DNA of 64,000 nucleotides, taken from NCBI RefSeq assembly GCF_000300855.1, contig NZ_ALJF01000019.1:1-64000 (forward strand), in the 5' to 3' direction. This stretch comes from Agrobacterium albertimagni AOL15. GTDB lineage: Bacteria > Pseudomonadota > Alphaproteobacteria > Rhizobiales > Rhizobiaceae. A program made the translations under genes and the position numbers. A model generated the notes under the pieces. It had not been told where the DNA came from. It searched no databases and saw only the letters and a program-made list of their open reading frames with translations. Below are positions 36,100-44,953 of the stretch, piece after piece (within the stretch, counting starts at the first letter, position 1; each line of letters starts with the position of its first letter).

Positions 36100-37095
36100 A
36101 TGAAACTGACAAAGATTCTGCTGGCCAGTGCCGCCATGGCACTCGCCACCATGGGCTCCGCGGCACAGGCCGCTGACATGAAGATCGCGCTTGTGGTGAA
36201 GTCACTTGGCATCGGCTTCTTCGAGGCCGCCAACAAGGGCGCACAGGAAGCCGCCGCGGAACTCGGCGGCGTCGAAGTGATCTATACCGGCCCGACCTCG
36301 ACCACGGCCGAAGGCCAGATCGAAGTCATCAACTCGCTGATCGCCCAGGGCGTGGACGCCATCGCGATCTCGGCAAACGACCCGGACGCAGTCGTCCCCG
36401 CGCTCAAGAAGGCGATGGACCGCGGCATCAAGGTCATCTCGTGGGATTCGGGCGTAGCGCCTGAAGGCCGCATCATGCACCTGAACCCCTCTTCCAACGC
36501 GCTGATCGGCAAGATGTGCCTGCAGCTCGCCGCCAATCACCTGCCGGATGGCAAGGGTGACTTCGCGATCCTGTCCGCCACCACCACCTCGACCAACCAG
36601 AACATCTGGATCGAGGAAATGAAGGCACAGCTCAAGGATTTCCCCGGCCTGAACCTTGTCACGACCGTCTATGGTGACGACCTGGCCGACAAGAGCTACC
36701 GCGAAGCCAACGGCCTCCTGACCTCGCAGCCGAACGTCAAGGTCATCGTCGCCCCGACGACGGTTGGCGTTCTCGCCGCCTCGCAGGCCGTCAAGGATGC
36801 CGGCAAGATCGGCGACGTCTATGTCACCGGCCTCGGCCTGCCGTCCGAAATGGCAGGCGCCATCCAGTCCGGCGCGACGAAGGAATTCGCCATCTGGAAC
36901 CCGATCGACCTCGGCTATTCCGCGACCCAGATCGCCTATCGTCTCGCCAAGGGCGAAACCGATGCTGCTCCTGGCTCGGAAATCGAAGCCGGCCGCATGG
37001 GCAAGATCAAGGTTGGTGACGGCGGCGAAGCCGCCATGGCCGATCCCTTCGTCTACGACGCCTCGAATATCGAGGAATTCTCCAAGATCTTCTGA
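36100..37095 (+). CDS. rhaS: Rhamnose ABC transporter, substrate-binding protein
   Basis: A 331-residue periplasmic protein of the ribose/xylose-binding type. A signal peptide covers residues 1-24 (AAQA cut). Sugar-contact stretches are VIYTGPTSTTAEGQIE, AISANDPDAV and WDSGVAPEGR. It captures rhamnose for the RhaT-RhaP-RhaQ importer. GGGAGGAAA precedes the ATG. A stem-loop follows before rhaT, which would allow more RhaS than membrane components, a common design in ABC operons. The symbol follows the rhizobial naming and is not the E. coli AraC-type RhaS. Confidence 0.9.
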   Translation: MKLTKILLASAAMALATMGSAAQAADMKIALVVKSLGIGFFEAANKGAQEAAAELGGVEVIYTGPTSTTAEGQIEVINSLIAQGVDAIAISANDPDAVVPALKKAMDRGIKVISWDSGVAPEGRIMHLNPSSNALIGKMCLQLAANHLPDGKGDFAILSATTTSTNQNIWIEEMKAQLKDFPGLNLVTTVYGDDLADKSYREANGLLTSQPNVKVIVAPTTVGVLAASQAVKDAGKIGDVYVTGLGLPSEMAGAIQSGATKEFAIWNPIDLGYSATQIAYRLAKGETDAAPGSEIEAGRMGKIKVGDGGEAAMADPFVYDASNIEEFSKIF

Positions 37096-37110
37096 TCTCG
37101 GCGAACAAGA

Positions 37111-37132
37111 CCCGGCGGCTCAAGCCGCCGGG
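37111..37132 (+). terminator. Intra-operon stem-loop between rhaS and rhaT
   Basis: CCCGGCGGCT (37111-37120) and AGCCGCCGGG (37123-37132) form a 10-base inverted repeat with only CA between. There is no T-run beyond ATTTC, so it is more likely a partial terminator or an mRNA stabiliser than a full stop. Confidence 0.55.
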
Positions 37133-37154
37133 ATTTCACTCATTCGGTAAGCAC

Positions 37155-38690
37155 ATGATGACCGTTCAATCTGCCAAGCTCGCGGCGGGCGCGATCCCGG
37201 CTGGCGAGCCCATTCTCGAAATGCGGGGCATTTCCCAAATCTTCCCGGGCGTAAAGGCTCTGGATCGGGTCGACATCGCCCTCTATCCGGGCAAGGTCAC
37301 AGCGCTGATCGGCGAGAACGGCGCCGGCAAGTCGACACTCGTCAAGATCCTGACCGGCATATATCGCCCGAACGAAGGCGAGATCCTGATCGACGGCAAG
37401 CCCAGGAGCTTCGCCAATGCCCAGGACGCGATCGACGCAGGCGTCACCGCCATCCACCAGGAAACGGTGCTCTTCGACGAGCTGACCGTCGGCGAAAACA
37501 TCTTTCTAGGCCACGCGCCGCGAACCCGCTTCGGCCTGATCGACTGGCGCACCATCAATGAGCGGTCCCGGGACCTGATGAAGGCGCTGGAAAGCGACAT
37601 CGATCCGACCACCAAGCTCAAGGACTTCTCGATCGCCCAGCGCCACCTCGTGGCCATCGCGCGGGCGCTATCGGTCGACGCACGCATCGTCATCATGGAC
37701 GAACCGACGGCTGCCCTCTCGCGCAAGGAGATCGACGATCTCTTCCGTATCGTCGAGGGCCTGAAGCGTCAGGGCAAGGCCATCCTCTTCATCAGCCACA
37801 AGTTCGACGAGCTCTATGAGGTCGCCGACAACTACGCCGTATTCCGCGACGGCCGCATGGTCGGCTCTGGGGTACTCAGGGATACGCCTCAGGACGAGAT
37901 CGTACGGCAGATGGTCGGCCGGGACGTGCATGATGTTTTCCCAAAAGTCGAAGCGGTCATCGGTGCGCCGGTCCTGTGTGTCCGCGGCTACAGCCACGAA
38001 ACCGAATTCCGCGACATCAGTTTCGACTTGCGCAAAGGCGAGATCCTCGGCGTCTACGGCCTGATCGGCGCCGGCCGCTCCGAACTCTGCCAGTCGATCT
38101 TCGGCATCACCCGACCGAAATCCGGCACGATAGAACTCGAGGGGCGCGAGATCACCATCCGCGACACAGCGGAAGCGATCACCGCTGGCATCGTCTACGT
38201 GCCCGAAGAACGCGGCCGCCATGGTCTGGCGCTCGAACTGCCGATCTACCAGAACATGTCCCTGCCCTCCTTGATCCGAACCTCCGTCTCGGGCTTCCTG
38301 AAGGCGGCCAACGAGTTGAAGCTCGCGCGACGCTTTGCGGAGCGGCTGGATCTGCGTGCGGCGGCTCTCTCGGTTCCGGTCGGCACGCTCTCGGGCGGCA
38401 ATCAGCAGAAGGTCGTCATCGGCAAGTGGCTCGCCACCTCGCCCAAGGTCATTATTCTCGATGAGCCGACCAAGGGCATCGACATCGGCTCCAAGGCCGC
38501 CGTCCACGGTTTCATCTCCGAGCTCGCCTCCGAAGGCCTTTCGATCATCATGATCTCGTCGGAACTGCCCGAAATCCTCGGCATGTCGGACCGTGTGATG
38601 GTCATGCGCGAAGGCCTGCAGGCCGGCATCTTCGAGCGCGAGGGCCTCAACGCCGAGACGCTCGTGCGCGCCGCAACTGGCAATGCGTGA
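37155..38690 (+). CDS. rhaT: Rhamnose ABC transporter ATP-binding protein
   Basis: A 511-residue double ATPase of the sugar-import type (RbsA/XylG-like). The first half has Walker A GENGAGKST near residue 51 and Walker B VIMDEPTAAL; its signature (FSIAQRHL) is degenerate. The second half has a weakened Walker A (GLIGAGRSE) and the canonical LSGGNQQK signature with VIILDEPTKG. This asymmetry is normal for the family. A start at 37155 or 37158 cannot be separated. Gene order rhaS-T-P-Q matches the rhizobial locus. Confidence 0.9.
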   Translation: MMTVQSAKLAAGAIPAGEPILEMRGISQIFPGVKALDRVDIALYPGKVTALIGENGAGKSTLVKILTGIYRPNEGEILIDGKPRSFANAQDAIDAGVTAIHQETVLFDELTVGENIFLGHAPRTRFGLIDWRTINERSRDLMKALESDIDPTTKLKDFSIAQRHLVAIARALSVDARIVIMDEPTAALSRKEIDDLFRIVEGLKRQGKAILFISHKFDELYEVADNYAVFRDGRMVGSGVLRDTPQDEIVRQMVGRDVHDVFPKVEAVIGAPVLCVRGYSHETEFRDISFDLRKGEILGVYGLIGAGRSELCQSIFGITRPKSGTIELEGREITIRDTAEAITAGIVYVPEERGRHGLALELPIYQNMSLPSLIRTSVSGFLKAANELKLARRFAERLDLRAAALSVPVGTLSGGNQQKVVIGKWLATSPKVIILDEPTKGIDIGSKAAVHGFISELASEGLSIIMISSELPEILGMSDRVMVMREGLQAGIFEREGLNAETLVRAATGNA

Positions 38691-38699
38691 GGAATGACC

Positions 38700-39692
38700 A
38701 TGCAGAAACTGCTCAAAAATCGTGAAATGCTGCTGGCCCTGATCATCATAGGCATGATCCTGAGCTTCACCACGCGCGCACCCAATTTCGCGTCTCCTGC
38801 TAACCTTGCGAACATCTTCAACGACACCTCGATCCTGATCATTCTGGCACTTGGCCAGATGGTCGTTATCCTGACCAAGTCGATCGATCTCTCGGTTGCC
38901 GCCAATCTCGCCTTTACCGGCATGGCGGTCGCCATGCTCGACAGCGCCTATCCGGGCCTGCCGCTCGCACTCCTCGTGCTCATTGCAATCGGCATCGGCG
39001 CAGCGCTGGGCGCGATCAATGGCTTCCTCGTCTGGGCCCTGCAGATCCCGCCGATCGTTGTCACGCTCGGCACGCTCACCATCTATCGCGGCATGAGTTT
39101 TGTGCTCTCGGGTGGCGCATGGGTGAATGCACACCAGATGCAGCCAGACTTTCTGGGCGTGCCGCGTCTGCCGGTGCTGGGCTTGCCGATCCTCTCCTGG
39201 GTCGCGATCGCAGTCATCCTGCTGGTCGGCTTCATCCTCGCCCGCACCCCCTTCGGCCGCTCGACCTATGCAGCAGGCGGCAATCCGGTCGCTGCCATCT
39301 ATGCCGGCATTGATGTCGGTCGCGCCCGCTTCCTCGCCTTCGTCCTCTCGGGCGCGCTCGCCGGCCTCTCCGGTTACCTCTGGGTGTCGCGTTATGCCGT
39401 CGCCTATGTCGATATCGCCGCCGGCTTCGAACTCGACAGCGTCGCCGCCTGCGTCATCGGCGGCATCTCGATTGCGGGTGGCATCGGCACCGTGATTGGC
39501 ACGGTCTTGGGCGCCCTCTTCCTCGGGGTCATCAAGAATGCGCTCCCCGTCATCGGCATTTCGCCCTTCGCCCAAATGGCGATCTCGGGCATCGTCATCG
39601 TGCTCGCCGTCGTCTTCAACGCCCGCGCCGAGCGCAAGAAGGGCCGTATCATCCTGCGCGACCGAGCAGCCGGAAAGGAGGCGACGGCATGA
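38700..39692 (+). CDS. rhaP: Rhamnose ABC transporter permease
   Basis: A 330-residue inner-membrane permease (RbsC-like) with eight to ten helices. VILTKSIDLSVAANLAFTGM is the conserved N-terminal signature and YAAGGNPVAAIYAGIDVGR is the cytoplasmic loop contacting the ATPase. The ORF also has an ATG at 38694, but GAGGA lies immediately before it, so 38700 fits the ribosome site better. The stop overlaps the rhaQ start (ATGA). Confidence 0.87.
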   Translation: MQKLLKNREMLLALIIIGMILSFTTRAPNFASPANLANIFNDTSILIILALGQMVVILTKSIDLSVAANLAFTGMAVAMLDSAYPGLPLALLVLIAIGIGAALGAINGFLVWALQIPPIVVTLGTLTIYRGMSFVLSGGAWVNAHQMQPDFLGVPRLPVLGLPILSWVAIAVILLVGFILARTPFGRSTYAAGGNPVAAIYAGIDVGRARFLAFVLSGALAGLSGYLWVSRYAVAYVDIAAGFELDSVAACVIGGISIAGGIGTVIGTVLGALFLGVIKNALPVIGISPFAQMAISGIVIVLAVVFNARAERKKGRIILRDRAAGKEATA

Positions 39693-40699
39693 GCACTGCA
39701 ACCGAACAGACCAAGCGCGTCATTCCCGACCGTCTCGAAACACCCTTCCGGCGTCTCCTCGGCAGCTGGGAAGTTCTGCTCTTCTGCGTGGCGGTGTTGA
39801 TCTTCATCGCGAACTCGATGGCCTCGCCCTACTTTTTGAATGCCTGGAACCTGTCGGACGCCACTTTCAACTTCACGGAAAAGGCGCTGATTGCCTTTGC
39901 CATGGCGCTTCTGATCATCGCCGGCGAGATCGACCTTTCGGTTGCCGCGATCATCGCGCTTGCCTCGACTGCCATGGGTTATGCTGCCCAACTCGGCGTC
40001 GGGGCACCCGGTCTGGTCGCGATCGGGATCACCACCGGCCTTGCCTGCGGCGCCTTCAACGGCCTGCTCGTTGCTGGCCTGAAGCTCCCCTCGATCGTCG
40101 TCACCATCGGCACGATGAGCCTCTTTCGCGGCATTTCCTATCTGGTCCTGGGCGACCAGGCCTTCGGCAAATACCCTGCGGACTTCGCCTTCTTCGGCCA
40201 GGGCTATGTCTTCTGGGTCATATCCTTCGAGTTCGTCCTCTTTCTGGTGGTGGCACTGCTCTTCGCCATCCTCCTGCACCGGACGAATTTCGGCCGCCAT
40301 GTCTATGTGATCGGCATGAACCCGCTGGCGGCCCGCTTCTCCGGCATTCCGGTCGAACGCGTGAAGTTTATCCTCTTCCTGCTGACCGGGCTGATGAGCG
40401 GCATCGCTGCCGTTTGCCTCACCTCCCGTCTCGGCTCCACCCGCCCCTCGATTGCCCAGGGCTGGGAGCTTGAAGTCGTCACCATGGTCGTGCTCGGCGG
40501 CGTCTCCATCCTCGGTGGATCCGGCACCATCGTCGGCGTCGTCATCGCCGCCTTTGTCATGGGCCTCGTCACCTTCGGCCTCGGACTTCTCAACGTGCCC
40601 GGCATCGTCATGTCGATCTTCATAGGCCTGCTCTTGATCATCACGATTGCCCTGCCGATCGTGGCCCGGCGGATCAAGCATGCGAGGAACGCACAATGA
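39689..40699 (+). CDS. rhaQ: Rhamnose ABC transporter permease
   Basis: The second RbsC-type permease of the system, 336 residues. [21 protein letters not shown] is the family signature and [20 protein letters not shown] the ATPase-contact loop. It pairs with RhaP to form the channel. AAGGAGG lies inside the rhaP 3' end, so both are cotranslated. The TGA at the end overlaps the rhaU ATG by four bases. Confidence 0.9.
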   Translation: MSTATEQTKRVIPDRLETPFRRLLGSWEVLLFCVAVLIFIANSMASPYFLNAWNLSDATFNFTEKALIAFAMALLIIAGEIDLSVAAIIALASTAMGYAAQLGVGAPGLVAIGITTGLACGAFNGLLVAGLKLPSIVVTIGTMSLFRGISYLVLGDQAFGKYPADFAFFGQGYVFWVISFEFVLFLVVALLFAILLHRTNFGRHVYVIGMNPLAARFSGIPVERVKFILFLLTGLMSGIAAVCLTSRLGSTRPSIAQGWELEVVTMVVLGGVSILGGSGTIVGVVIAAFVMGLVTFGLGLLNVPGIVMSIFIGLLLIITIALPIVARRIKHARNAQ

Positions 40700-41019
40700 G
40701 CGAGACCGAACGCCACGTCTTCAAGATGAAACTCAATCCGGGCATGGAAGCGGAATACCGCAAGCGCCATGATGAGATTTGGCCCGATCTCGTCGACCTG
40801 CTGCATGACGCCGGCATCAGCGACTACACGATCTATCTCGATCCGGAGACCAGCCTTCTGATCGGCGTTCTCACGCGCACATTGACGCACAAGATGGCCG
40901 ACCTACCCTCTCACCCCGTGATGAAGCGCTGGTGGGCGCATATGGCCGACATCATGGCAACGAACGCGGACAGTTCACCCTGGGCCGTCGACCTGAAACC
41001 AGTCTTCCATATGCCATGA
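40696..41019 (+). CDS. rhaU: L-rhamnose mutarotase
   Basis: A 107-residue small enzyme that interconverts alpha- and beta-L-rhamnose. Typical RhaM/RhaU stretches are [32 protein letters not shown] and [15 protein letters not shown], which supply the active-site His and Tyr. The start overlaps the rhaQ stop (ATGA) and its own stop overlaps the rhaK start (ATGA), so the RhaQ, RhaU and RhaK proteins are tightly coupled. The family is unambiguous. Confidence 0.92.
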   Translation: MSETERHVFKMKLNPGMEAEYRKRHDEIWPDLVDLLHDAGISDYTIYLDPETSLLIGVLTRTLTHKMADLPSHPVMKRWWAHMADIMATNADSSPWAVDLKPVFHMP

Positions 41020-42392
41020 ACCAATCCTTCGAACGCATAGCCGTCATCGACGTCGGAAAGACGAATGCCAAAGTGGTCCTCGTCGATGGAAGGACCGGCA
41101 CCGAACTGGCCGTGCGAAAAACGGCAAACCGGGTCATCCCCGGCCCGCCCTATCCGCATTTCGACATAGAGGCCCTCTGGGCGTTCATGCTGAGGTCTCT
41201 GAAGGAATTCGCTGCCGGCCCCGGCTTCGACGCCCTGTCGATCACCACGCATGGCGCATCGGCAGCCCTGCTGAACAACGAGGGCGGCCTTGCCCTTCCG
41301 GTATTGGACTACGAACATCTCTACCCGGACGCCATAACCGAAACCTATGGAAAGCTTCGGCCGGATTTTTCGGAGACTTTCTCGCCAGCTCTCACCGGGG
41401 GCCTCAATGTCGGCGCGCAGCTGCACTATCAGAGGACAACGTTCCCGGACCAGTTCGACAAGGTCGCAACGATCCTCACCTATCCGCAGTACTGGGCATA
41501 TCGCCTGACGGGTGTTCCCGCCAACGAGCGGACCTCGCTTGGTTGCCACACCGATCTCTGGCATCCGTTTGAGGGTGGATATTCGGATCTGGTCGACACA
41601 CTTCATATCCGCGAGCGGATGGCACCCCTGCGCTCCGCTTTCGATGCCCTCGGGCTCATCAGACGGGAAGTGGCCGACGCCATCGGGTTAAACGTCCCGG
41701 TGCCCGTCTATTGCGGCCTCCACGATTCCAACGCGTCGCTATTGCCGCATCTCGTCGGCTTCGGCAGCCCATGCACTGTCGTCTCGACGGGAACTTGGGT
41801 GATCTGCTTCGGCGTCGGCGCCAAGCCGCAAAGACTGGATCCTTCGCGCGATACGCTGGTCAATGTCGACGCCAACGGTCATGCCGTTCCCTCGTCCCGC
41901 TTCATGGGTGGCCGCGAATGGGACCTTCTCACCCGTGACTTGGCGCCCGTCGCGATGGAAGAGGAATTGGTCACCGCCGCTGCAACGGTGATCGAAGCAG
42001 GTTCGATGCTCCTTCCAAGCGTGGTGACGGGGACCGGCCCTTTCCCGAATTCGCATGTCCGTTGGCTCAACGAGCCGCAGACTGCAGCCGAACGACTGGC
42101 TGCGGCCAGCCTCTACGAAGCCCTGATGACCCAGACCTGCCTCGACCTCATCGAGGCAGAGGGGCCGATCATCGTCGAGGGTCCATTTGCCGCCAATCAA
42201 CTCTATCTTCGAGCGCTCCACACGCTGACGAAGCGCCCGGTGCACGTATCGGAGTCGAGCACCGGCACGGCGATCGGCGCGGCCCTTCTGACCGGGATCA
42301 CGCTTGACGTCAAAATGCGGAGCATCAACAACGTGCTCGACGGGCTGGAGGATTATGCTCGGGAGTGGCGATCAAGGGCCGGCGAGCACTAG
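41016..42392 (+). CDS. rhaK: Rhizobial rhamnulose kinase (FGGY-type)
   Basis: A 458-residue FGGY sugar kinase that in rhizobia is needed both for rhamnose phosphorylation and for activity of the rhamnose transporter. Motifs are the N-terminal [16 protein letters not shown] phosphate loop, [11 protein letters not shown], a STGTW loop near 265, and a second phosphate loop. The frame is open back to 40932; the ATG at 41016 overlaps the rhaU TGA and gives the expected length. It is the last gene of the operon; I saw no terminator after it. Confidence 0.88.
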   Translation: MNQSFERIAVIDVGKTNAKVVLVDGRTGTELAVRKTANRVIPGPPYPHFDIEALWAFMLRSLKEFAAGPGFDALSITTHGASAALLNNEGGLALPVLDYEHLYPDAITETYGKLRPDFSETFSPALTGGLNVGAQLHYQRTTFPDQFDKVATILTYPQYWAYRLTGVPANERTSLGCHTDLWHPFEGGYSDLVDTLHIRERMAPLRSAFDALGLIRREVADAIGLNVPVPVYCGLHDSNASLLPHLVGFGSPCTVVSTGTWVICFGVGAKPQRLDPSRDTLVNVDANGHAVPSSRFMGGREWDLLTRDLAPVAMEEELVTAAATVIEAGSMLLPSVVTGTGPFPNSHVRWLNEPQTAAERLAAASLYEALMTQTCLDLIEAEGPIIVEGPFAANQLYLRALHTLTKRPVHVSESSTGTAIGAALLTGITLDVKMRSINNVLDGLEDYAREWRSRAGEH

Positions 42393-42457
42393 TCCGTCAC
42401 GCAGACGATCAACCGCAGAAAATCAACGTCTCTTCGCTGATTGGATCTTATGGGAGC

Positions 42458-42592
42458 CTACAAGGTGACGATGAGCACCGCTATGAAGGCGATGGAAACA
42501 GTCGCGGCGGCCATTGCCACCCGCTGCCGGCAAGCCTCGACAGAACGCCGGGATTTGGGTTCACCGAACAACTTCGCGATGGCATGTGACAT
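42458..42592 (-). CDS. Small single-pass membrane protein (44 aa)
   Basis: A 44-residue protein starting MSHAIAKLFGEPKSRRS and ending in a hydrophobic helix (residues 26-44, MAAATVSIAFIAVLIVTL). Positive residues in the first part suggest an inside N-terminus with the C-terminus in the membrane. The ATG at 42592 has AAGGAG (42604-42599 on the minus strand) six bases upstream. Such a good ribosome site in an otherwise geneless 500-base gap argues for a real gene. I do not recognise the family. A stem-loop precedes the ribosome site. The other 300 bases to the DMT gene contain only its promoter region and the operator at 42846. Confidence 0.5.
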   Translation of the reverse strand: MSHAIAKLFGEPKSRRSVEACRQRVAMAAATVSIAFIAVLIVTL

Positions 42593-42609
42593 GGCCGTCT
42601 CCTTCGAAC

Positions 42610-42628
42610 GGAGCCACTCATTGGCTCC
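42610..42628 (-). repeat. Stem-loop upstream of the 44-aa gene
   Basis: GGAGCCA (42610-42616) and TGGCTCC (42622-42628) form a perfect 7-pair stem with a five-base loop, six bases upstream of the ribosome-binding AAGGAG. It may be part of the mRNA leader of the 44-residue gene. Confidence 0.45.
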
Positions 42629-42845
42629 GGCTGATATTGACACATTTTCGTCATAATCAACGCCGCGTCAACAATCACGACTAGATTGGTATTCTAAAGA
42701 TGGGCGGGTTCGGAAAATTCCTCTCTAGGGCGAGCCGGCTTGTCAGCGGATCTCGCCCAGCCAGGGCCATCAGCCAAGTCTTGAGCGAAACGGGATGCCT
42801 GTGGACTTGTCAATCGACGGCCCATCAGCCAATACAACTGTTGAA

Positions 42846-42856
42846 TTGTCAGACAA
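42846..42856. promoter_or_regulatory. Candidate GntR/FadR-type operator
   Basis: TTGTCAGACAA is a perfect 5+1+5 palindrome containing the FadR-subfamily core GT-N3-AC, 38 bases before the DMT transporter start. Near-identical sites lie before the xylX-like and denD-like genes. A possible -35 TTGTCA (42807-42812) places it close to the transcription start. Confidence 0.5.
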
Positions 42857-42894
42857 CATGACAGACGACAGTCGTACGCTTGTAAGGAGGAGCC

Positions 42895-43824
42895 ATGACA
42901 ACGCACACGACAGATGAGGCTTCTCGAAGGGGACTGGGACTCGCCGGGATGGCAGGCCCCGCGGTCATGCTGCTCGGCATGCTGCTCTTTGCGATGAACG
43001 ATGCCATGGGCAAATGGCTGGTGGCAAGTTACGGCCTGGGTCAGGTCATCCTGATCCGTAGCATTGCCGCACTTCTGATCCTCGCCCCCTTTCTCTGGAT
43101 GGCCGGCCGGAAACCGATCCTGGAGGCGGAGCGACCCTGGCTGCAGTTCATGCGCGTCGTTTTCTCGACACTGGAACTCTTCTGTTTCTACTATGCGGTC
43201 ATGTATCTGCCGCTGGCCGATGTCATGACCTACTGGCTCGCAGCGCCAATCTATGTGGCAGCGGCGGCGCCCTTCCTGCTTGGAGAAAAGGTCGGCTGGC
43301 GGCGCTGGACGGCGATTGCCCTCGGCTTCATCGGGGTCGTGATCACGCTCGAGCCATCAAGCGCCATGTTCACCGCGCCCGCGCTGATCTCGATCATCGG
43401 CACCGCGGCCTTTGCCTTCATGATGCTCTCCGGCCGCAGCCTGCGCGGCACGCCGGATAAGACGCTGGTACTCTTCCAGACGGGTGGCGCCGCGGTGATC
43501 GGCCTCGTTGCCGCCCCCTTCGGCTGGACACCGATCACGTCGGCAAATGAAATCCTGTTGCTGGGACTTCTCGGCATCGTCGCCATGAGCGCCCATATGC
43601 TGGTCAACCGCGCCTTGAAGATCTCGGACGCCGCGACCGTCGCGCCGCTCCAGTACACCCTGCTGCTATGGGCTGTTGTCTTCGGCTATTTCTTCTTCGG
43701 CGAAGTGCCTCGATTGACCATGATCGTCGGTGCAACGCTCATCGTCGGTTCGGGCCTGTTCATCTTCTTCCGTGAGCAGCAATTGAAGAAGCGGGACAAG
43801 GTCCTGCCCTCCGTCCCAGAATGA
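42895..43824 (+). CDS. EamA-type (DMT family) transporter
   Basis: A 309-residue membrane protein with ten predicted helices in two EamA halves (the second begins near residue 160, APALISIIGTAAFAFMML). DMT exporters and importers move amino acids, sugars or their derivatives. The ATG follows AAGGAGGAG. It is not in a run with other transport genes, but its promoter carries the same palindrome as the sugar-acid cluster, which suggests it is a member of that regulon. A strong terminator follows and separates it from the convergent TRAP operon. Substrate unknown. Confidence 0.82.
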   Translation: MTTHTTDEASRRGLGLAGMAGPAVMLLGMLLFAMNDAMGKWLVASYGLGQVILIRSIAALLILAPFLWMAGRKPILEAERPWLQFMRVVFSTLELFCFYYAVMYLPLADVMTYWLAAPIYVAAAAPFLLGEKVGWRRWTAIALGFIGVVITLEPSSAMFTAPALISIIGTAAFAFMMLSGRSLRGTPDKTLVLFQTGGAAVIGLVAAPFGWTPITSANEILLLGLLGIVAMSAHMLVNRALKISDAATVAPLQYTLLLWAVVFGYFFFGEVPRLTMIVGATLIVGSGLFIFFREQQLKKRDKVLPSVPE

Positions 43825-43833
43825 TCAACTAAA

Positions 43834-43865
43834 AAGCCCGCAGCGGTCTCCCGCTGCGGGCTTCT
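43834..43865. terminator. Bidirectional terminator between the DMT and TRAP genes
   Basis: AAGCCCGCAGCGG (43834-43846) and CCGCTGCGGGCTT (43851-43863) form a 13-pair stem with loop TCTC, flanked by an A-run on the left and CTTCTTCT on the right. Confidence 0.88.
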
Positions 43866-43902
43866 TCTGGTGCGGCGCCCAAGGGCGCCACGACCAGGGA
43901 GG

Positions 43903-44907
43903 TCACTTACGGACTTCGGCGAGCTTGGCGAGAATATCGTCAACCACTTCAGCGCCGATCGTGTCCTTGTGCTTTTCATAGACGACCATGGACTTTTCGC
44001 GGATGCGCTGCTGCTCTTCCGGCGAAAGCGTGTTCACCTCGAGGCCAGCTGCCTTGATCTTCTCCAGCGACTGCTTGTTGAGGTCGGCGATAACCGAACG
44101 CTCGACGTCGCGACCAACCGTTGCGCATTCACGCAATGCTGCCTGCTCTTCCGGCGTATAGGTGTCGAAGATCGCCTTGGAGAAGAGGAAAAGGAACGGC
44201 GTGTAGGCGTGGTTCGTCTCGGTGACGTATTTCTGCACCTCGAAGAACTTCGAGGTATCGATCGTCACATAGGGGTTTTCCTGGGCATCGATGGTCTTGG
44301 TTTCAAGCGCCGAGAAGACTTCGCCAAATGCCATCGGGGTGGCGTTTGCGCCGAGGTTCTGGAAGGTATCGAGGAAGATGTTGTTCTGCATGACGCGAAC
44401 CTTCATCCCTTCGAAATCTTCCCACTTCGTCACCGGACGCACCGAGTTCGACAGGTTGCGGAAACCGTTCTCCCAGTAACCGAGATTCACGAGGCCAACG
44501 GCTTCGAGCTTCTGGTTCATCATCTCGCCGAATTCGCCGTCGAGCACCTGATAGGCCTCATCAGCGGAGCCGAACAGGAACGGCAGGTCGAAGACGCCGA
44601 GCGCCGGCTCGATGCCGACGAGCGGCGAGGACGACGTGACGACGGCTTCCTGCACGCCGGACCGCAGAGCCTGCGTCGCCTGAAGGTCGCCACCGAGGGC
44701 ACCGCCCCAGAATGCCTGCAGCTTCAGCTTGCCACCGGACTTCTCGTCCAGGCACGACTGCATGGCTTCGATGCCGTTACCAACCGGGTGATCGGCATTG
44801 ATGCCGTTCGATACGCGGATGGTGCGATCGTTGAACTCGGCGAATGCCGGAACGGCTCCGGAAACGGCGAATGCCAGTGCTGTTGTTGCGAGTAGTGTCT
44901 TCCTCAT
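43903..44907 (-). CDS. TRAP transporter substrate-binding protein (DctP type)
   Basis: A 334-residue periplasmic binding protein with a signal peptide (1-23, cut after AFA). DctP landmarks are RVSNGINADHPVGNG and the WEDFEGMKVRVMQNN stretch carrying the conserved Arg that grips the substrate carboxylate. Carboxylate (aldonate or uronate) is the expected ligand. The frame is open to 45045; the ATG at 44907 gives the normal N-terminus. It is the last gene of the minus-strand xylX-like - dctQ - dctM - dctP run. Confidence 0.88.
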   Translation of the reverse strand: MRKTLLATTALAFAVSGAVPAFAEFNDRTIRVSNGINADHPVGNGIEAMQSCLDEKSGGKLKLQAFWGGALGGDLQATQALRSGVQEAVVTSSSPLVGIEPALGVFDLPFLFGSADEAYQVLDGEFGEMMNQKLEAVGLVNLGYWENGFRNLSNSVRPVTKWEDFEGMKVRVMQNNIFLDTFQNLGANATPMAFGEVFSALETKTIDAQENPYVTIDTSKFFEVQKYVTETNHAYTPFLFLFSKAIFDTYTPEEQAALRECATVGRDVERSVIADLNKQSLEKIKAAGLEVNTLSPEEQQRIREKSMVVYEKHKDTIGAEVVDDILAKLAEVRK

Positions 44908-44953
44908 GGTGTATCCTCCCTTGGATTTTAATGAGTGGGTTGAACTTCGTTCA

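Noticed and set aside
37668-39701. A 677-residue open frame antisense to rhaT and rhaP
   Set aside because: It is rich in Asp/Arg/His repeats typical of antisense frames and conflicts with the well-supported transport operon.
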